DNA of 64,000 bases from Candidatus Uhrbacteria bacterium (GTDB taxonomy: Bacteria > Patescibacteria > ABY1 > SG8-24 > GWF2-40-263). Below, piece by piece: positions 50,682 through 58,656 of the stretch; position 1 is the stretch's first letter; each line of letters starts with the position of its first letter. Made by a program: the position numbers and the translations under genes. The stretch spans positions 1 to 64,000 of the forward strand of contig JACQSK010000007.1 of the NCBI GenBank assembly GCA_016205975.1, given 5' to 3'. A model generated the notes under the pieces. That model ran no database searches. It was not told where the DNA came from and was given only the letters and a program-made list of their open reading frames with translations.

Positions 50682-51296
50682 TCAGGCCACGAGCCTGAAG
50701 TCGTTGTATCCACTCCCGCCGTCGAAGCACAGGGAGTGGAACCCATCCGGCGCGTACGAGTCGCGAGTGTTCTGGAGGTACCGCGCCGCGATGCGCTGAA
50801 GCGCCGGAAGACGTTCGTGCGGTACGAGTCGGTTCATGTCCTCGACGAACAACGCGACCTCATCCTGATCCCACCCGATGAACGACAGGAGCGACACGAA
50901 CGCGTACTCGGGTCGGTACACATTCGCTCCGTAGCGATAGCCGTACTTGGTCAGCACCCCGTCGCGCTTCGCGAACTGGCGCCCTTCCGGCCAGCGGCGG
51001 ATGTAGGTCATGAAGCCGTAGTACTCCATGGCCCACAGGTAGCTGTGGACGCTGAAGTTCGCGTCGATGTCACCCGTCTTCATGGGGTCCATGTGGTTGT
51101 ACGCGCGGATTCCGAGCCGCCACATGAGGTGGTACGGAGTAACCGCCTGCGGCGTGTCGAGCACCCCGTCACGGATGACCGATGCCACCGTGACCGTCGG
51201 CGATGCGGTGGTGCGCTCGATCACGGCCTCGGAAAGGTTGGGACAGGTCGGCTGGGCGTGACGCACGCCGAGCTTCTTTTTGAAGGCAGAGTCCAT
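50682..51296 (-). CDS. Orphan hypothetical protein (204 aa)
   Basis: Not recognised. Rich in Tyr, Arg and Trp in its middle (HSYLWAMEYYGFMTYIRRW); soluble. Start at ATG 51296 with AAGGAAG; an upstream in-frame extension crosses the promoter and lacks an SD. A long leader (~180 nt) ends with a hairpin CCCCGC-GCGAC-GCGGGG directly beside the SD. Promoter 51481-51509; terminator duplicated at the next gene. C/G-ending codons. Confidence 0.6.
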   Translation of the reverse strand: MDSAFKKKLGVRHAQPTCPNLSEAVIERTTASPTVTVASVIRDGVLDTPQAVTPYHLMWRLGIRAYNHMDPMKTGDIDANFSVHSYLWAMEYYGFMTYIRRWPEGRQFAKRDGVLTKYGYRYGANVYRPEYAFVSLLSFIGWDQDEVALFVEDMNRLVPHERLPALQRIAARYLQNTRDSYAPDGFHSLCFDGGSGYNDFRLVA

Positions 51297-51480
51297 TGTT
51301 CTTCCTTCCCCGCGTCGCGCGGGGCGTTGGTGGTGTTGGTCGCGAACCTGTTGTCTCGCCGTTTTTGTGAACGGCGCGAAATCGTTTGGAAGAATAGAAA
51401 CGATTCCGATCCCATAGATATCTTCACCTGCTCTTTGAATTCGTTGAATCCCAAGAAAACAGCATGCAAGATAACGGCTC

Positions 51481-51509
51481 ACTCTAGCCGTTTTTTGTGA
51501 TTTTGTCAA
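51481..51509 (-). promoter_or_regulatory. Promoter of the 51296 gene
   Basis: Minus-strand TTGACA (51509-51504), a 17-bp spacer and TAGAGT (51486-51481), the same two boxes and spacing as the thyA-like promoter. Confidence 0.8.
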
Positions 51510-51512
51510 ACG

Positions 51513-51554
51513 TCTATGAATGAAAAAACCCACCGTCGCTAAAGCTGAGGTGGG
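51513..51554 (-). terminator. Terminator of the 52033-51575 gene (duplicated type)
   Basis: CCCACC (51529-51534) pairs with GGTGGG (51549-51554), followed on the minus strand by TTTTTT; near-copy of 50619-50659. Confidence 0.85.
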
Positions 51555-51574
51555 CGTGGCCTGACCGGTGAGGG

Positions 51575-52033
51575 TCAAGCAGATTCGGCGTCGATGACTC
51601 GCAGGGTTGCCTTGCCCGTGATCTGGCACAGGAGCTCCCAGGTCTGGCACGCGTTATCGGGGCACGAGTAGATGGTCGTGTCGGTCTTGGCGCCTTGCGT
51701 TTGCACCGCGACGGGTTTGCCGCAGTGCGTGCAATTGAAGTGGCCGCGGGCGTTCCGACGCCGACGGTTCCACTCCAGCCACCAGGCCGTGAGCTCGAGC
51801 GTCGCCTGTGCGTCATCGGGCGCGCCCGTAAGATCCGCCCCCAAAGGGAGCTCATGCAGGCCCCGAGCAACGATCCACGAGAGGATCGGCAGGAGGCTCT
51901 CACGCAATGGCTCTGGCAGCTCATCGGGCAGGAGCGTGTGATGGAGCTCACCCACGAGATGCGTCCAGTCGATGCCGTCGGGGTCCATCTGGATCACGAG
52001 GGAAAAAGAGGGTTGAGGGGCGCGGTCAGACAA
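51575..52033 (-). CDS. Zinc-ribbon hypothetical protein (152 aa, TTG start)
   Basis: A C-terminal zinc ribbon, FNCTHCGKPVAV ... YSCPDNACQTW (CxxC and CxxxxC), follows a helical N-terminus. Start taken at TTG 52033 because GGAGGAG lies 5 nt upstream; ATG 51988 without an SD is the alternative. Divergent from the nuclease gene with overlapping -10 boxes near 52063-52068. C/G-ending codons, own terminator. Function unknown. Confidence 0.6.
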   Translation of the reverse strand: MSDRAPQPSFSLVIQMDPDGIDWTHLVGELHHTLLPDELPEPLRESLLPILSWIVARGLHELPLGADLTGAPDDAQATLELTAWWLEWNRRRRNARGHFNCTHCGKPVAVQTQGAKTDTTIYSCPDNACQTWELLCQITGKATLRVIDAESA

Positions 52034-52062
52034 GGAACTCCTCCAAGACAAGAGACCTCTGC

Positions 52063-52077
52063 TATAATAGCACCATG
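52063..52077 (+). promoter_or_regulatory. Leaderless promoter of the TM0106-like nuclease gene
   Basis: TATAAT at 52063-52068 ends 6 nt before ATG 52075, placing transcription start at the start codon. The same bases read TATTAT on the minus strand, a possible -10 for the divergent gene. Confidence 0.65.
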
Positions 52078-53475
52078 CATCCCGCTATTACAGAGAAGAC
52101 CTTTTACCAATACCTCAAGTGCCCCAACTGGGTGTATTTAGATTTACACGCGTTTGAACCCAGACCGCACGAAGCACTTCTCTCTCGTCTGCAAGACGAC
52201 GGCCTGCTGCCGGAGAAAGAACGCGAGCTGCTCACCGACCGTCAGGACACAGCCGAGGTGACGGCCGAGGACCCGGACGAGGCTTTCACTCAGACGCTCG
52301 CTTTCATGCGCGAGGGGCGCCACACCATTTATCACGGCGTCCTCGTCGACAAGCACTGGGTGGGACATCCGGACATCTTGGAGCGCGTGGAGGGCCAGTC
52401 GCGCCTGGGGCATTATTATTATGTGGCGGCGGATTTGAAGCGCACGCGGTTCGTGCGCGACGATCATAAGTTCCAGGGTTGTTTTTACGCTGAGCTTCTC
52501 GAGCGCGTGCAGGGCGTGAAGCCGGTGCAAGGCTATGTCATGACGCCGGACAGGGAAGTCATCCCGTATCTCATTGAGGAGTTTGAAGCCCAGTACGAGA
52601 TCACGCTCACCGAGATTGAAAAAATCGTCGCCGGCAAACGGCCCGCGCATTTTGTGACCTCTGGCTGCAAGCAGTCACCATGGTTTGCTGAGTGTCGCAG
52701 CGAGTCGGAAGCGTGCGACGACCTCTCGCTCTTGAACCGCGTGTGGCGCGAGGAAGTGCATCGGCTTGAGGAGGCTGGCGTCACGACCATCGGCGCGCTC
52801 GCGCTCAGGAGCGTGCCAGACCTTGAACGGCTGTGCCCGGAGGTGAGCTCCACGCGTTTGGAAATTATGCGCGACCAGGCGATCGCCATCAAAGAAGGCC
52901 GTCACCTCATTCGGGGGCACGTGCAGATGCCGGAAGCGCGCGTGGAATTATTTTTCGACATTGAGAGCGACCCGCTGCGCGACTTTGATTATCTCCTGGG
53001 TGTCCTGGAGGTGACGAGCCATGGCGAGCAGTACCATTCCTTTTTTGCCGCCGCGCCGGAGCAAGAGGCGCAGATGTGGAAAGAGTTCGTGGCGTTCATC
53101 GAGGGTCATATGGACGCGCCCATCTATCACTATGGCTGGTTTGAGCGCGAGGTGGTGGAGCGGTTTGCCGCCCGCTACGGCATTTCCGAAATCGCGCGCC
53201 AGGCGCTGCAGGAGAATATGCTCGACCTGCTCGATCTCATCCGGCCCGCCGTGATTTTTCCGCTCTCGTTTTATTCGCTTAAAGACTTGGGCGCCTACAT
53301 CGGGTTCCAGTGGAGGAGCGAGGACGCCTCGGGCGCCAACTCGGTCCTGTGGTTTGAGGAGTGGCTCAAAAAGAAAACCCCCAAGCTCCTGCAGAAGATC
53401 CTTGAGTATAATGAAGATGACGTGCGCGCCACGCATCGCCTGCAGCGGTGGGTGAGGGAACACGCCAGTTTATGA
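52075..53475 (+). CDS. TM0106-type RecB-like nuclease
   Basis: 466 aa. The N-terminal PD-(D/E)XK-like part has YHGVLVDKHWVGHPDILE and YVAADLKRTRFV followed by KFQGCFYAELLE, then a Cys cluster (SGCKQSPWFAECRSESEAC). A short helix-hairpin-helix (GVTTIGALALRSVPDLERL) leads to a DnaQ-like RNase H fold (ARVELFFDIESDPLRDFDYL, EYNEDDVRATHRL). This order is that of TM0106-family predicted nucleases. Probable DNA repair nuclease. The AADLK motif departs from the usual D-x-K only by flanking residues. Confidence 0.82.
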   Translation: MHPAITEKTFYQYLKCPNWVYLDLHAFEPRPHEALLSRLQDDGLLPEKERELLTDRQDTAEVTAEDPDEAFTQTLAFMREGRHTIYHGVLVDKHWVGHPDILERVEGQSRLGHYYYVAADLKRTRFVRDDHKFQGCFYAELLERVQGVKPVQGYVMTPDREVIPYLIEEFEAQYEITLTEIEKIVAGKRPAHFVTSGCKQSPWFAECRSESEACDDLSLLNRVWREEVHRLEEAGVTTIGALALRSVPDLERLCPEVSSTRLEIMRDQAIAIKEGRHLIRGHVQMPEARVELFFDIESDPLRDFDYLLGVLEVTSHGEQYHSFFAAAPEQEAQMWKEFVAFIEGHMDAPIYHYGWFEREVVERFAARYGISEIARQALQENMLDLLDLIRPAVIFPLSFYSLKDLGAYIGFQWRSEDASGANSVLWFEEWLKKKTPKLLQKILEYNEDDVRATHRLQRWVREHASL

Positions 53476-53798
53476 AATCGCCGCGCCTCATCCTCCTGCT
53501 TGCAGCCCTCGTGGTCATCGGGGCCGTCCTCGTGAACGTCGCGAGTAACTCCGACGACAGAGCGTCTTCGGTTCGTCCAGACGCGCCTCAGGGTGACGGC
53601 GCGCGCGCGGTCCTCACGGAGAGTTCCTGTACAACCGCGGGCGGTATCTGGAACGCCTGCGGTTCTGCCTGCCGCACCACGCCCGACGCGCCGTGTATCG
53701 AGGTGTGCGTGGAGTACTGTCAGTGCGCTTCAGATACGCAATGTCCTACCGGCCTTACCTGCGGCGACTTCGTTGACGGAGTCGGCGTCTGCCTATGA
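53472..53798 (+). CDS. Secreted Cys-rich protein, trypsin-inhibitor-like (TIL) pattern
   Basis: 108 aa. A signal peptide or anchor (LILLLAALVVIGAVLVNVAS) is followed by a ~25-aa linker and a ~57-aa domain with ten Cys (NACGSACRTTPDAPC, EVCVEYCQC, QCPTGLTC...). Number and spacing recall the five-disulfide TIL protease-inhibitor domain. Coupled by ATGA to the nuclease upstream and to the C39-like gene downstream. The role is not known; an envelope protease inhibitor is one possibility. Confidence 0.65.
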   Translation: MKSPRLILLLAALVVIGAVLVNVASNSDDRASSVRPDAPQGDGARAVLTESSCTTAGGIWNACGSACRTTPDAPCIEVCVEYCQCASDTQCPTGLTCGDFVDGVGVCL

Positions 53799-54661
53799 AA
53801 GCCATTCGACTTTTTGTCACAAGCATGATCCTCCTCATCGCCCTGGGCGCGGCGTTGTATTCGTCTCGCGTGGACGTGATGGAGTGGATTCGGGAGGCAA
53901 CGGCGCCTGTGTTGCCGGAGGCGGTGGAGTATGAGGCGGTAGAAGAGACTCGTGATGATTCGGTAGACCCAAACTTTAGCCTGGATGAAGCTGCGGAAGT
54001 GATCGATGAAACTCCATCCGTCCCATCCGTACCATCCGTACCATCCGACCCATCGCCCACACAGGACGCCTCAGACCAAACAGCACCGACCGCCATCAAC
54101 CTCGCCGTTCCCTTCACGCCCCAAGCGCCGCATGCCGACTGGGGAGAGCCGTACAAAGAAGCGTGCGAGGAGGCGAGCGTGTACATGGTGCGTCGGTTCT
54201 ACGAAGGCACGCCCGAGGGTCTCATGAATGCCGATCAGGCAGATGCCGACCTCTTGCAGATCGTGGCGTTTGAGCGCGAGCTGTTCGGCTTCTATGAAGA
54301 CACCACCGCCGAACAGACAGCCACGCTCGCCGAGCTCATGTTCGGGTACGCAGGTGAGCTCATCGAGAACCCAACCGTAGACGACATCAAGACCCACTTG
54401 ATCTTGGGCCATCCCGTGATCGTCCCGGCCGCCGGACGCGAGCTCGGCAATCCGTACTTCACTGCGCCCGGGCCGCTCTACCACATGCTCGTCATCCGCG
54501 GTTACACGCAAGAGAATCAGTTCATCGTAAACGATCCTGGCACCTCCCGCGGCGAGGCGTACCTCTACGACTTTGACACGCTCATGAATGCGATGCACGA
54601 TTGGAACAACGGCGGCGAGATCACGGAAGGAAGGAAGGTCGTGCTCGTACTTACGCCGTAA
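53795..54661 (+). CDS. C39-like peptidase-fold exported protein
   Basis: 288 aa. N-terminal membrane helix, an acidic linker, a SVPSVPSVPSDPS repeat (9-bp DNA repeat at ~54012-54054), then a peptidase C39-like domain: VPFTPQAPHADW, KEACEEASVYM with the catalytic-type Cys, GPLYHMLVIRGY with His and VNDPGTSRGE with Asp. The triad is complete, so it may be active. Start overlaps the Cys-rich gene by 4 bp. Confidence 0.82.
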   Translation: MKAIRLFVTSMILLIALGAALYSSRVDVMEWIREATAPVLPEAVEYEAVEETRDDSVDPNFSLDEAAEVIDETPSVPSVPSVPSDPSPTQDASDQTAPTAINLAVPFTPQAPHADWGEPYKEACEEASVYMVRRFYEGTPEGLMNADQADADLLQIVAFERELFGFYEDTTAEQTATLAELMFGYAGELIENPTVDDIKTHLILGHPVIVPAAGRELGNPYFTAPGPLYHMLVIRGYTQENQFIVNDPGTSRGEAYLYDFDTLMNAMHDWNNGGEITEGRKVVLVLTP

Positions 54662-54665
54662 CCCT

Positions 54666-55136
54666 ATGGACTATTTTCTCGGTGGTTCTCTTGGAGGCTT
54701 AGTCGCATTCGTGTTTGCGATTCCCGCGATTCTCTTGGAGGTCACGCAAAAAGGCGGGGTGAGCGAGGCGCCGCTCGTCATCGACGTGAAGACGATTTTT
54801 GGATTCAAGATTCGTGACAAGCATGAGGTCTTTTTGATCGGCCTTTTGCTCCACATCGTAATCGGTTTTCTCTTTGGTCTCATCTACATCATCTTCGTGA
54901 AGCGCGGCTGGCTGTTCGTGACGCACGCGCCGTACACGTTTTTGTCGCTGCTGGTCTACGCGATCCTGAGCTGGATCGTCGCCAACCTGGTCGTATACCC
55001 GGCGCTGGGTCTGGGAGCCTTCGGCCTCAAGGAAGGCCGTCACGTCTGGATGGAAACGATTGTGTCGCACCTGATCTTGGGCGTGAGCCTGTGGCTTTTG
55101 GTGCAGTATTATCAACCTCTCTTTTTTGGCACATGA
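54666..55136 (+). CDS. Polytopic membrane protein of unknown function (156 aa)
   Basis: Four predicted membrane helices (residues ~5-25, 55-76, 86-110, 131-152). Conserved-looking GGSLGGLVAFVFA and HIVIGFLFGLIYIIF segments, similar in character to small unassigned Patescibacteria membrane proteins. The stop overlaps the xseA start by 4 bp. Confidence 0.65.
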   Translation: MDYFLGGSLGGLVAFVFAIPAILLEVTQKGGVSEAPLVIDVKTIFGFKIRDKHEVFLIGLLLHIVIGFLFGLIYIIFVKRGWLFVTHAPYTFLSLLVYAILSWIVANLVVYPALGLGAFGLKEGRHVWMETIVSHLILGVSLWLLVQYYQPLFFGT

Positions 55137-56326
55137 CTCCGTCGCTTTCCGTTTCCCAATATCTCGAGCTCGTAAACGTTTCCCTCGGGCAGATGCCAAG
55201 GGATTTTGTGATCGAGGGTGAGGTGTCGGATTTTCGCGTGGCGCAAGGCAAGTGGGTCAGTTTTGATTTGAAGGATGAAAAAGATCAGGCGCTCTTAAAG
55301 TGTTTCATGACTGCCTGGCAGTTGAAGACGGCGATCGAAGACGGCATGCGCGTGCAAGTCAAAGGCGCTCCGAAGATTTATGAACGCTTTGGGACGTTTA
55401 AGCTCAACGTGACGGACGTCGAGCCGGTGGGAGAAGGAGCGCTGAAGCGCGCCTACGAACTCTTGAAGAAAAAACTGGAGAGCGAGGGACTGTTCGATCT
55501 GTCACGCAAGCGCTCGCTGCCAAGGTTCCCAGAGCGCATCGGGCTCATCACCTCGCGCGACGCAGCCGCGTACGGCGACTTTTTGCGCATCTTGAACAAC
55601 CGCTGGAGCGGCGTGGAGATCCTCTTTCATCAGGTCCATGTCCAAGGCCGCGAAGCCGTGCCGGACATCCTCGAAGCCTTTGCCGCTCTTGGCTCCCTCC
55701 ATCGTCCTGATGTCATCGTGCTGACCCGAGGCGGCGGGGGACTCGAAGACCTGCAAGCGTTCAACGACGAGCGCATCGCCCGCGCCATCTACGCCTCGCC
55801 GATTCCCGTCGTCTGCGCCGTGGGCCATGAGCGCGATGAGTCTCTGTGCGATCTCGTCGCCGACGTCCGCGCCTCCACGCCCAGCAACGCGGCCGAGCGA
55901 GTTGTCCCCTCGCGCGAGGACGTGCGCTACGAGGTGCAGACGCTGTGCGATCATCTCTTCACAAAGATGGAGGACGCCCTGCGCGAGCGCGTAACGGTGA
56001 TCGATGAGGCGACGCGCCGCGTGAGTTTCCTGTTAGAGAGACAGAAGGAACGACTGGCGCGCGTGTCTGAAGATCTGGTCTCCGGCCCGGAGTTCTGGTT
56101 CTCGCGGCTCCGAGAGCGGCTTGCTTCCCACGAGCGCGTCCTCAAAGAACTCAACCCAAAACGGGTTCTCGCCCGCGGCTATAGCATCGTACGTTCTGGA
56201 GGCCGCGTGCTCACAAGCGTGTCGACCCTTGAAGTGGGGAGCCTGATCCAGGTACAATTTGCGGCAGGTTCAGCGCAGGCGCAGGTGCGTCGCGTAAATG
56301 AGAAAGGCCAGCAGACGCTCGTATGA
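55133..56326 (+). CDS. xseA: Exodeoxyribonuclease VII large subunit
   Basis: 397 aa. An OB-fold N-terminus (FVIEGEVSDFRVAQGKWVSF), PRFPERIGLITSRDAAAYGD, VLTRGGGGLEDLQAFNDERI, VCAVGHERDESLCDLVADVR then ASTPSNAAE, a long coiled coil and a C-terminal PKRVLARGYSIVR. A single-strand nuclease with XseB. Start at ATG 55133, coupled to the upstream gene; coupled to xseB by ATGA. Confidence 0.96.
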   Translation: MTPSLSVSQYLELVNVSLGQMPRDFVIEGEVSDFRVAQGKWVSFDLKDEKDQALLKCFMTAWQLKTAIEDGMRVQVKGAPKIYERFGTFKLNVTDVEPVGEGALKRAYELLKKKLESEGLFDLSRKRSLPRFPERIGLITSRDAAAYGDFLRILNNRWSGVEILFHQVHVQGREAVPDILEAFAALGSLHRPDVIVLTRGGGGLEDLQAFNDERIARAIYASPIPVVCAVGHERDESLCDLVADVRASTPSNAAERVVPSREDVRYEVQTLCDHLFTKMEDALRERVTVIDEATRRVSFLLERQKERLARVSEDLVSGPEFWFSRLRERLASHERVLKELNPKRVLARGYSIVRSGGRVLTSVSTLEVGSLIQVQFAAGSAQAQVRRVNEKGQQTLV

Positions 56327-56538
56327 CATCGAAAAAAACCGTTCTCAATTTTTCAAAGGCGTTTGAGGAGCTTGAGGGAATCACGCGTTGGTTTGATTCT
56401 CAAGAGCAGCTCGATCTGGACAAAGGTTTGAAACAGTTTGAGCGCGGGCTTGAACTCGCCAGCGAGCTCAAGAAAAAACTCTCAGAAGTCGAAAACAAGG
56501 TTGAAGAGATCAAAAAGAAATTTGCCGACCCCCTATGA
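56323..56538 (+). CDS. xseB: Exodeoxyribonuclease VII small subunit
   Basis: 71 aa. LNFSKAFEELEGITRWFDSQ and LDLDKGLKQFERGLELASEL are the XseB helical hairpin. Overlaps xseA and the following membrane gene by 4 bp each. Confidence 0.94.
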   Translation: MTSKKTVLNFSKAFEELEGITRWFDSQEQLDLDKGLKQFERGLELASELKKKLSEVENKVEEIKKKFADPL

Positions 56539-56888
56539 CGTACATCCTCTTTCGTTGGATCGTGAACGCTCTCGCCCTGCTCCTGGTCGCCAACGTCGTC
56601 CCGGGCTTCGGCGTCGCCTCGCTGTACACCGCGCTCATCGCCGCTCTCGTCTTGGGGCTCGTGAACGCGCTCGTGCGCCCGCTGTTTTTTATCCTGACGC
56701 TTCCCATCACGATCCTGACCCTCGGCCTGTTTACCTTCGTTGTGAACGCCTTCATGATCTGGCTCGTCTCCACGATCGTGAAAGGTTTTGTCGTGGAAGG
56801 GTTCACCCCCGCCCTCCTCGCCGCTCTCTTGCTCTGGATGATCTCCCTCACAACCAACTGGCTTATTAAACAAGCAAAGGAATCGTAA
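56535..56888 (+). CDS. Phage-holin IV-type (PF04020-like) membrane protein
   Basis: 117 aa with four membrane helices. NALVRPLFFILTLPITILTL followed by GLFTFVVNAFMIWLVS is the conserved centre of this family (mycobacterial DUF360-type proteins). No phage context here; probably a cellular membrane protein of unknown role. Coupled to xseB by ATGA. Confidence 0.85.
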   Translation: MTYILFRWIVNALALLLVANVVPGFGVASLYTALIAALVLGLVNALVRPLFFILTLPITILTLGLFTFVVNAFMIWLVSTIVKGFVVEGFTPALLAALLLWMISLTTNWLIKQAKES

Positions 56889-56912
56889 AATCGCCGCTGG
56901 GCGATTTTTCTT

Positions 56913-57620
56913 ATGCCCCATGCCAACGCTCTGCAACCTTCCACGCTCGTCATCTCCGTCGGCGGTTCGCTCGTGGTTCCCAATGGCGGGATCGACGTTG
57001 AGTTTCTCAAAGACTTCCAGGGGCTGATTCACGCGCACTTCAAGCGCGGTTGGCGGTTCGTCGTGGTGGTCGGCGGCGGAGGGACGGCGCGCCACTATCA
57101 AGAAGCCGCGCGAGGCGTGGGCAAGCTCACGCGCGACGACCTCGACTGGCTGGGGATCCACTCCACGCGGTTGAACGGCCACCTCATGAGGACCGTGTTG
57201 CGCGACGTGGCGCACCCCATCATGATCAAAGACCCGACCGGCTCGCTGCGCCAGTGGACCAAGCCCGTCTTGGTCGCGGCCGGATGGAAGCCGGGATGGT
57301 CTACCGACTACGTGGCCGCGCGTCTGGCCAAGCGTCTCAAAAGCAAGCTGGTCGTGAACCTCTCCAACGTCGATTACGTCTATGACAAAGATCCGCGCAA
57401 GCACAAAGACGCCGAGGCCATCTGCACCATTTCGTGGAAGGCGTTTCGCCGCCTCGTCGGCAACACGTGGGACCCGGGCATGAATGTCCCGTTTGATCCG
57501 GTCGCTTCACGCCTGGCGCACCACTCAGGAATCCGCGTGGCGATTTTGAATGGGAAGAATATCTCGAATCTTGAAGGGCTTCTGACTGGCGAACGGTTTA
57601 TTGGAACCGTCATCGGTTGA
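56913..57620 (+). CDS. pyrH: UMP kinase, archaeal-type amino acid kinase
   Basis: 235 aa. The amino-acid kinase fold: STLVISVGGSLVVP, FVVVVGGGGTARHYQEAARG, DYVAARLAKRLKSKLVVNLS then NVDYVYDKDPRKHKDA, and GMNVPFDPVASRLA. The sequence pattern is closer to archaeal/eukaryote-like UMPK (short GGGG loop, TDYVA) than to E. coli PyrH. Makes UDP from UMP. The 24-bp gap before it carries a small GC hairpin. Confidence 0.85.
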   Translation: MPHANALQPSTLVISVGGSLVVPNGGIDVEFLKDFQGLIHAHFKRGWRFVVVVGGGGTARHYQEAARGVGKLTRDDLDWLGIHSTRLNGHLMRTVLRDVAHPIMIKDPTGSLRQWTKPVLVAAGWKPGWSTDYVAARLAKRLKSKLVVNLSNVDYVYDKDPRKHKDAEAICTISWKAFRRLVGNTWDPGMNVPFDPVASRLAHHSGIRVAILNGKNISNLEGLLTGERFIGTVIG

Positions 57621-57645
57621 CGAAAATGGAAAACAGGTTCATGAT
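57617..57645 (+). promoter_or_regulatory. Promoter of the PP2C gene
   Basis: TTGACG (57617-57622) overlaps the pyrH stop; a 17-bp spacer leads to CATGAT (57640-57645). SD AGGAGG lies before ATG 57691. Confidence 0.6.
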
Positions 57646-57690
57646 GGCCGGTCCCGAATCGTCGGGAGTTCCATCCGTCAGGAGGACGCC

Positions 57691-58569
57691 ATGCAGGTAG
57701 ACTATGTCATCGTGAGTGCTCCCTCTGTACGGGGCACGCCGAGTGAAGATGCCTATACGATCGAGGGGGGAGGCGGAGGTATTCCGTTTTTTCTGGCGAT
57801 CGCGGACGGACACGGAAACGAGGTGGACGAAGAGGGGACGCTCGTCAAGAAGTCGCCGACCGTCGCGAGGTTTGCCCGGCGTGTCGCCGAAGGGTTGCGC
57901 GAGCAGTTTGCACGCTTTCCCGATCCGGCGTTGTTTACAGACACCTTTGACGCCGTGGCCGAGCAGGTAGACGCAGAGTTTCTTCCGCTGACACAGCACC
58001 TTCGCCCGCCAGGGTCGTTGGATGTGGGAGCGGTTGCGATCTGCCTCACGGTGGTGGACGGCAAGATCCACCTCGCGCAGACAGGGGACAGTCGCCTCTA
58101 CGCGGGGTGCACGCGCGGCAGCGGGTTCACGCTTCTCACGCGCGACCACGACGGACGCAACCTGGGGGAGAGGCGGCGCCTGTATCCTCTCATCGAGGAA
58201 CAGCGTTTTGCCATCCTCCCTTTTTCCGACGTCCTGTCGCCGGTTCCTCCGCGGCTGTTTCGACAGACGGAGCGGGGCTGGTATGGGGGGCTGATCCCCA
58301 CGCGCACGTTCGGCGATTGGGAGTACCAACCGGCCGTGATCCATACCCCTGAGGTTCAGACCGTTGAGCTCGCCTCTGTGCCTGCGGGAACGCTGTTTGC
58401 TCTGTGCTCGGATGGAGGCAATCGCACCGTCGAGGAGGTTCTGGGACGGTTGCGCGGACGCACGGATCAGGGCGCGCTCCTGGAAGCGGCAGAGCTGACG
58501 CGAGCGCGCGTGAACGGCCCTTCGGACGACGTGACCATCATCTACTTCCGCGCGCAGCCGTCTTTCTAA
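57691..58569 (+). CDS. PP2C-family protein serine/threonine phosphatase
   Basis: 292 aa. Metal-binding and catalytic motifs are present: FFLAIADGHGNE (the DGxGG-like Asp), GSLDVGAVAICLTVVDGKIH, LAQTGDSRLY, FALCSDGGNRTVEE and the final GPSDDVTIIYF. It would remove phosphate from Ser/Thr of partner proteins. Start at ATG 57691 with SD AGGAGG; longer in-frame starts lie inside pyrH. Stand-alone transcription unit with a terminator at 58555-58584. A second, degenerate PP2C domain occurs at 61039-63249. Confidence 0.82.
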   Translation: MQVDYVIVSAPSVRGTPSEDAYTIEGGGGGIPFFLAIADGHGNEVDEEGTLVKKSPTVARFARRVAEGLREQFARFPDPALFTDTFDAVAEQVDAEFLPLTQHLRPPGSLDVGAVAICLTVVDGKIHLAQTGDSRLYAGCTRGSGFTLLTRDHDGRNLGERRRLYPLIEEQRFAILPFSDVLSPVPPRLFRQTERGWYGGLIPTRTFGDWEYQPAVIHTPEVQTVELASVPAGTLFALCSDGGNRTVEEVLGRLRGRTDQGALLEAAELTRARVNGPSDDVTIIYFRAQPSF

Positions 58570-58584
58570 GGCGGCTGTTTTTTT
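58555..58584 (+). terminator. Terminator of the PP2C gene
   Basis: CAGCCG (58555-58560) pairs with CGGCTG (58572-58577), followed by TTTTTTT; the stop codon lies in the loop. Confidence 0.8.
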
Positions 58585-58611
58585 CACGGGATCTTCTACG
58601 TTTGTTAGTGT
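58583..58611 (+). promoter_or_regulatory. Promoter of the 58657 gene
   Basis: TTCACG (58583-58588), a 17-bp spacer and TAGTGT (58606-58611), right behind the PP2C terminator. Confidence 0.6.
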
Positions 58612-58656
58612 CTCCTGGCTGGAGGTCTCACGCCCGACCCAAACCAGAAGTTCCTG

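Noticed and set aside
56535..56888. Prophage holin
   Set aside because: The PF04020-type protein sits in an xseAB operon with no phage genes nearby.
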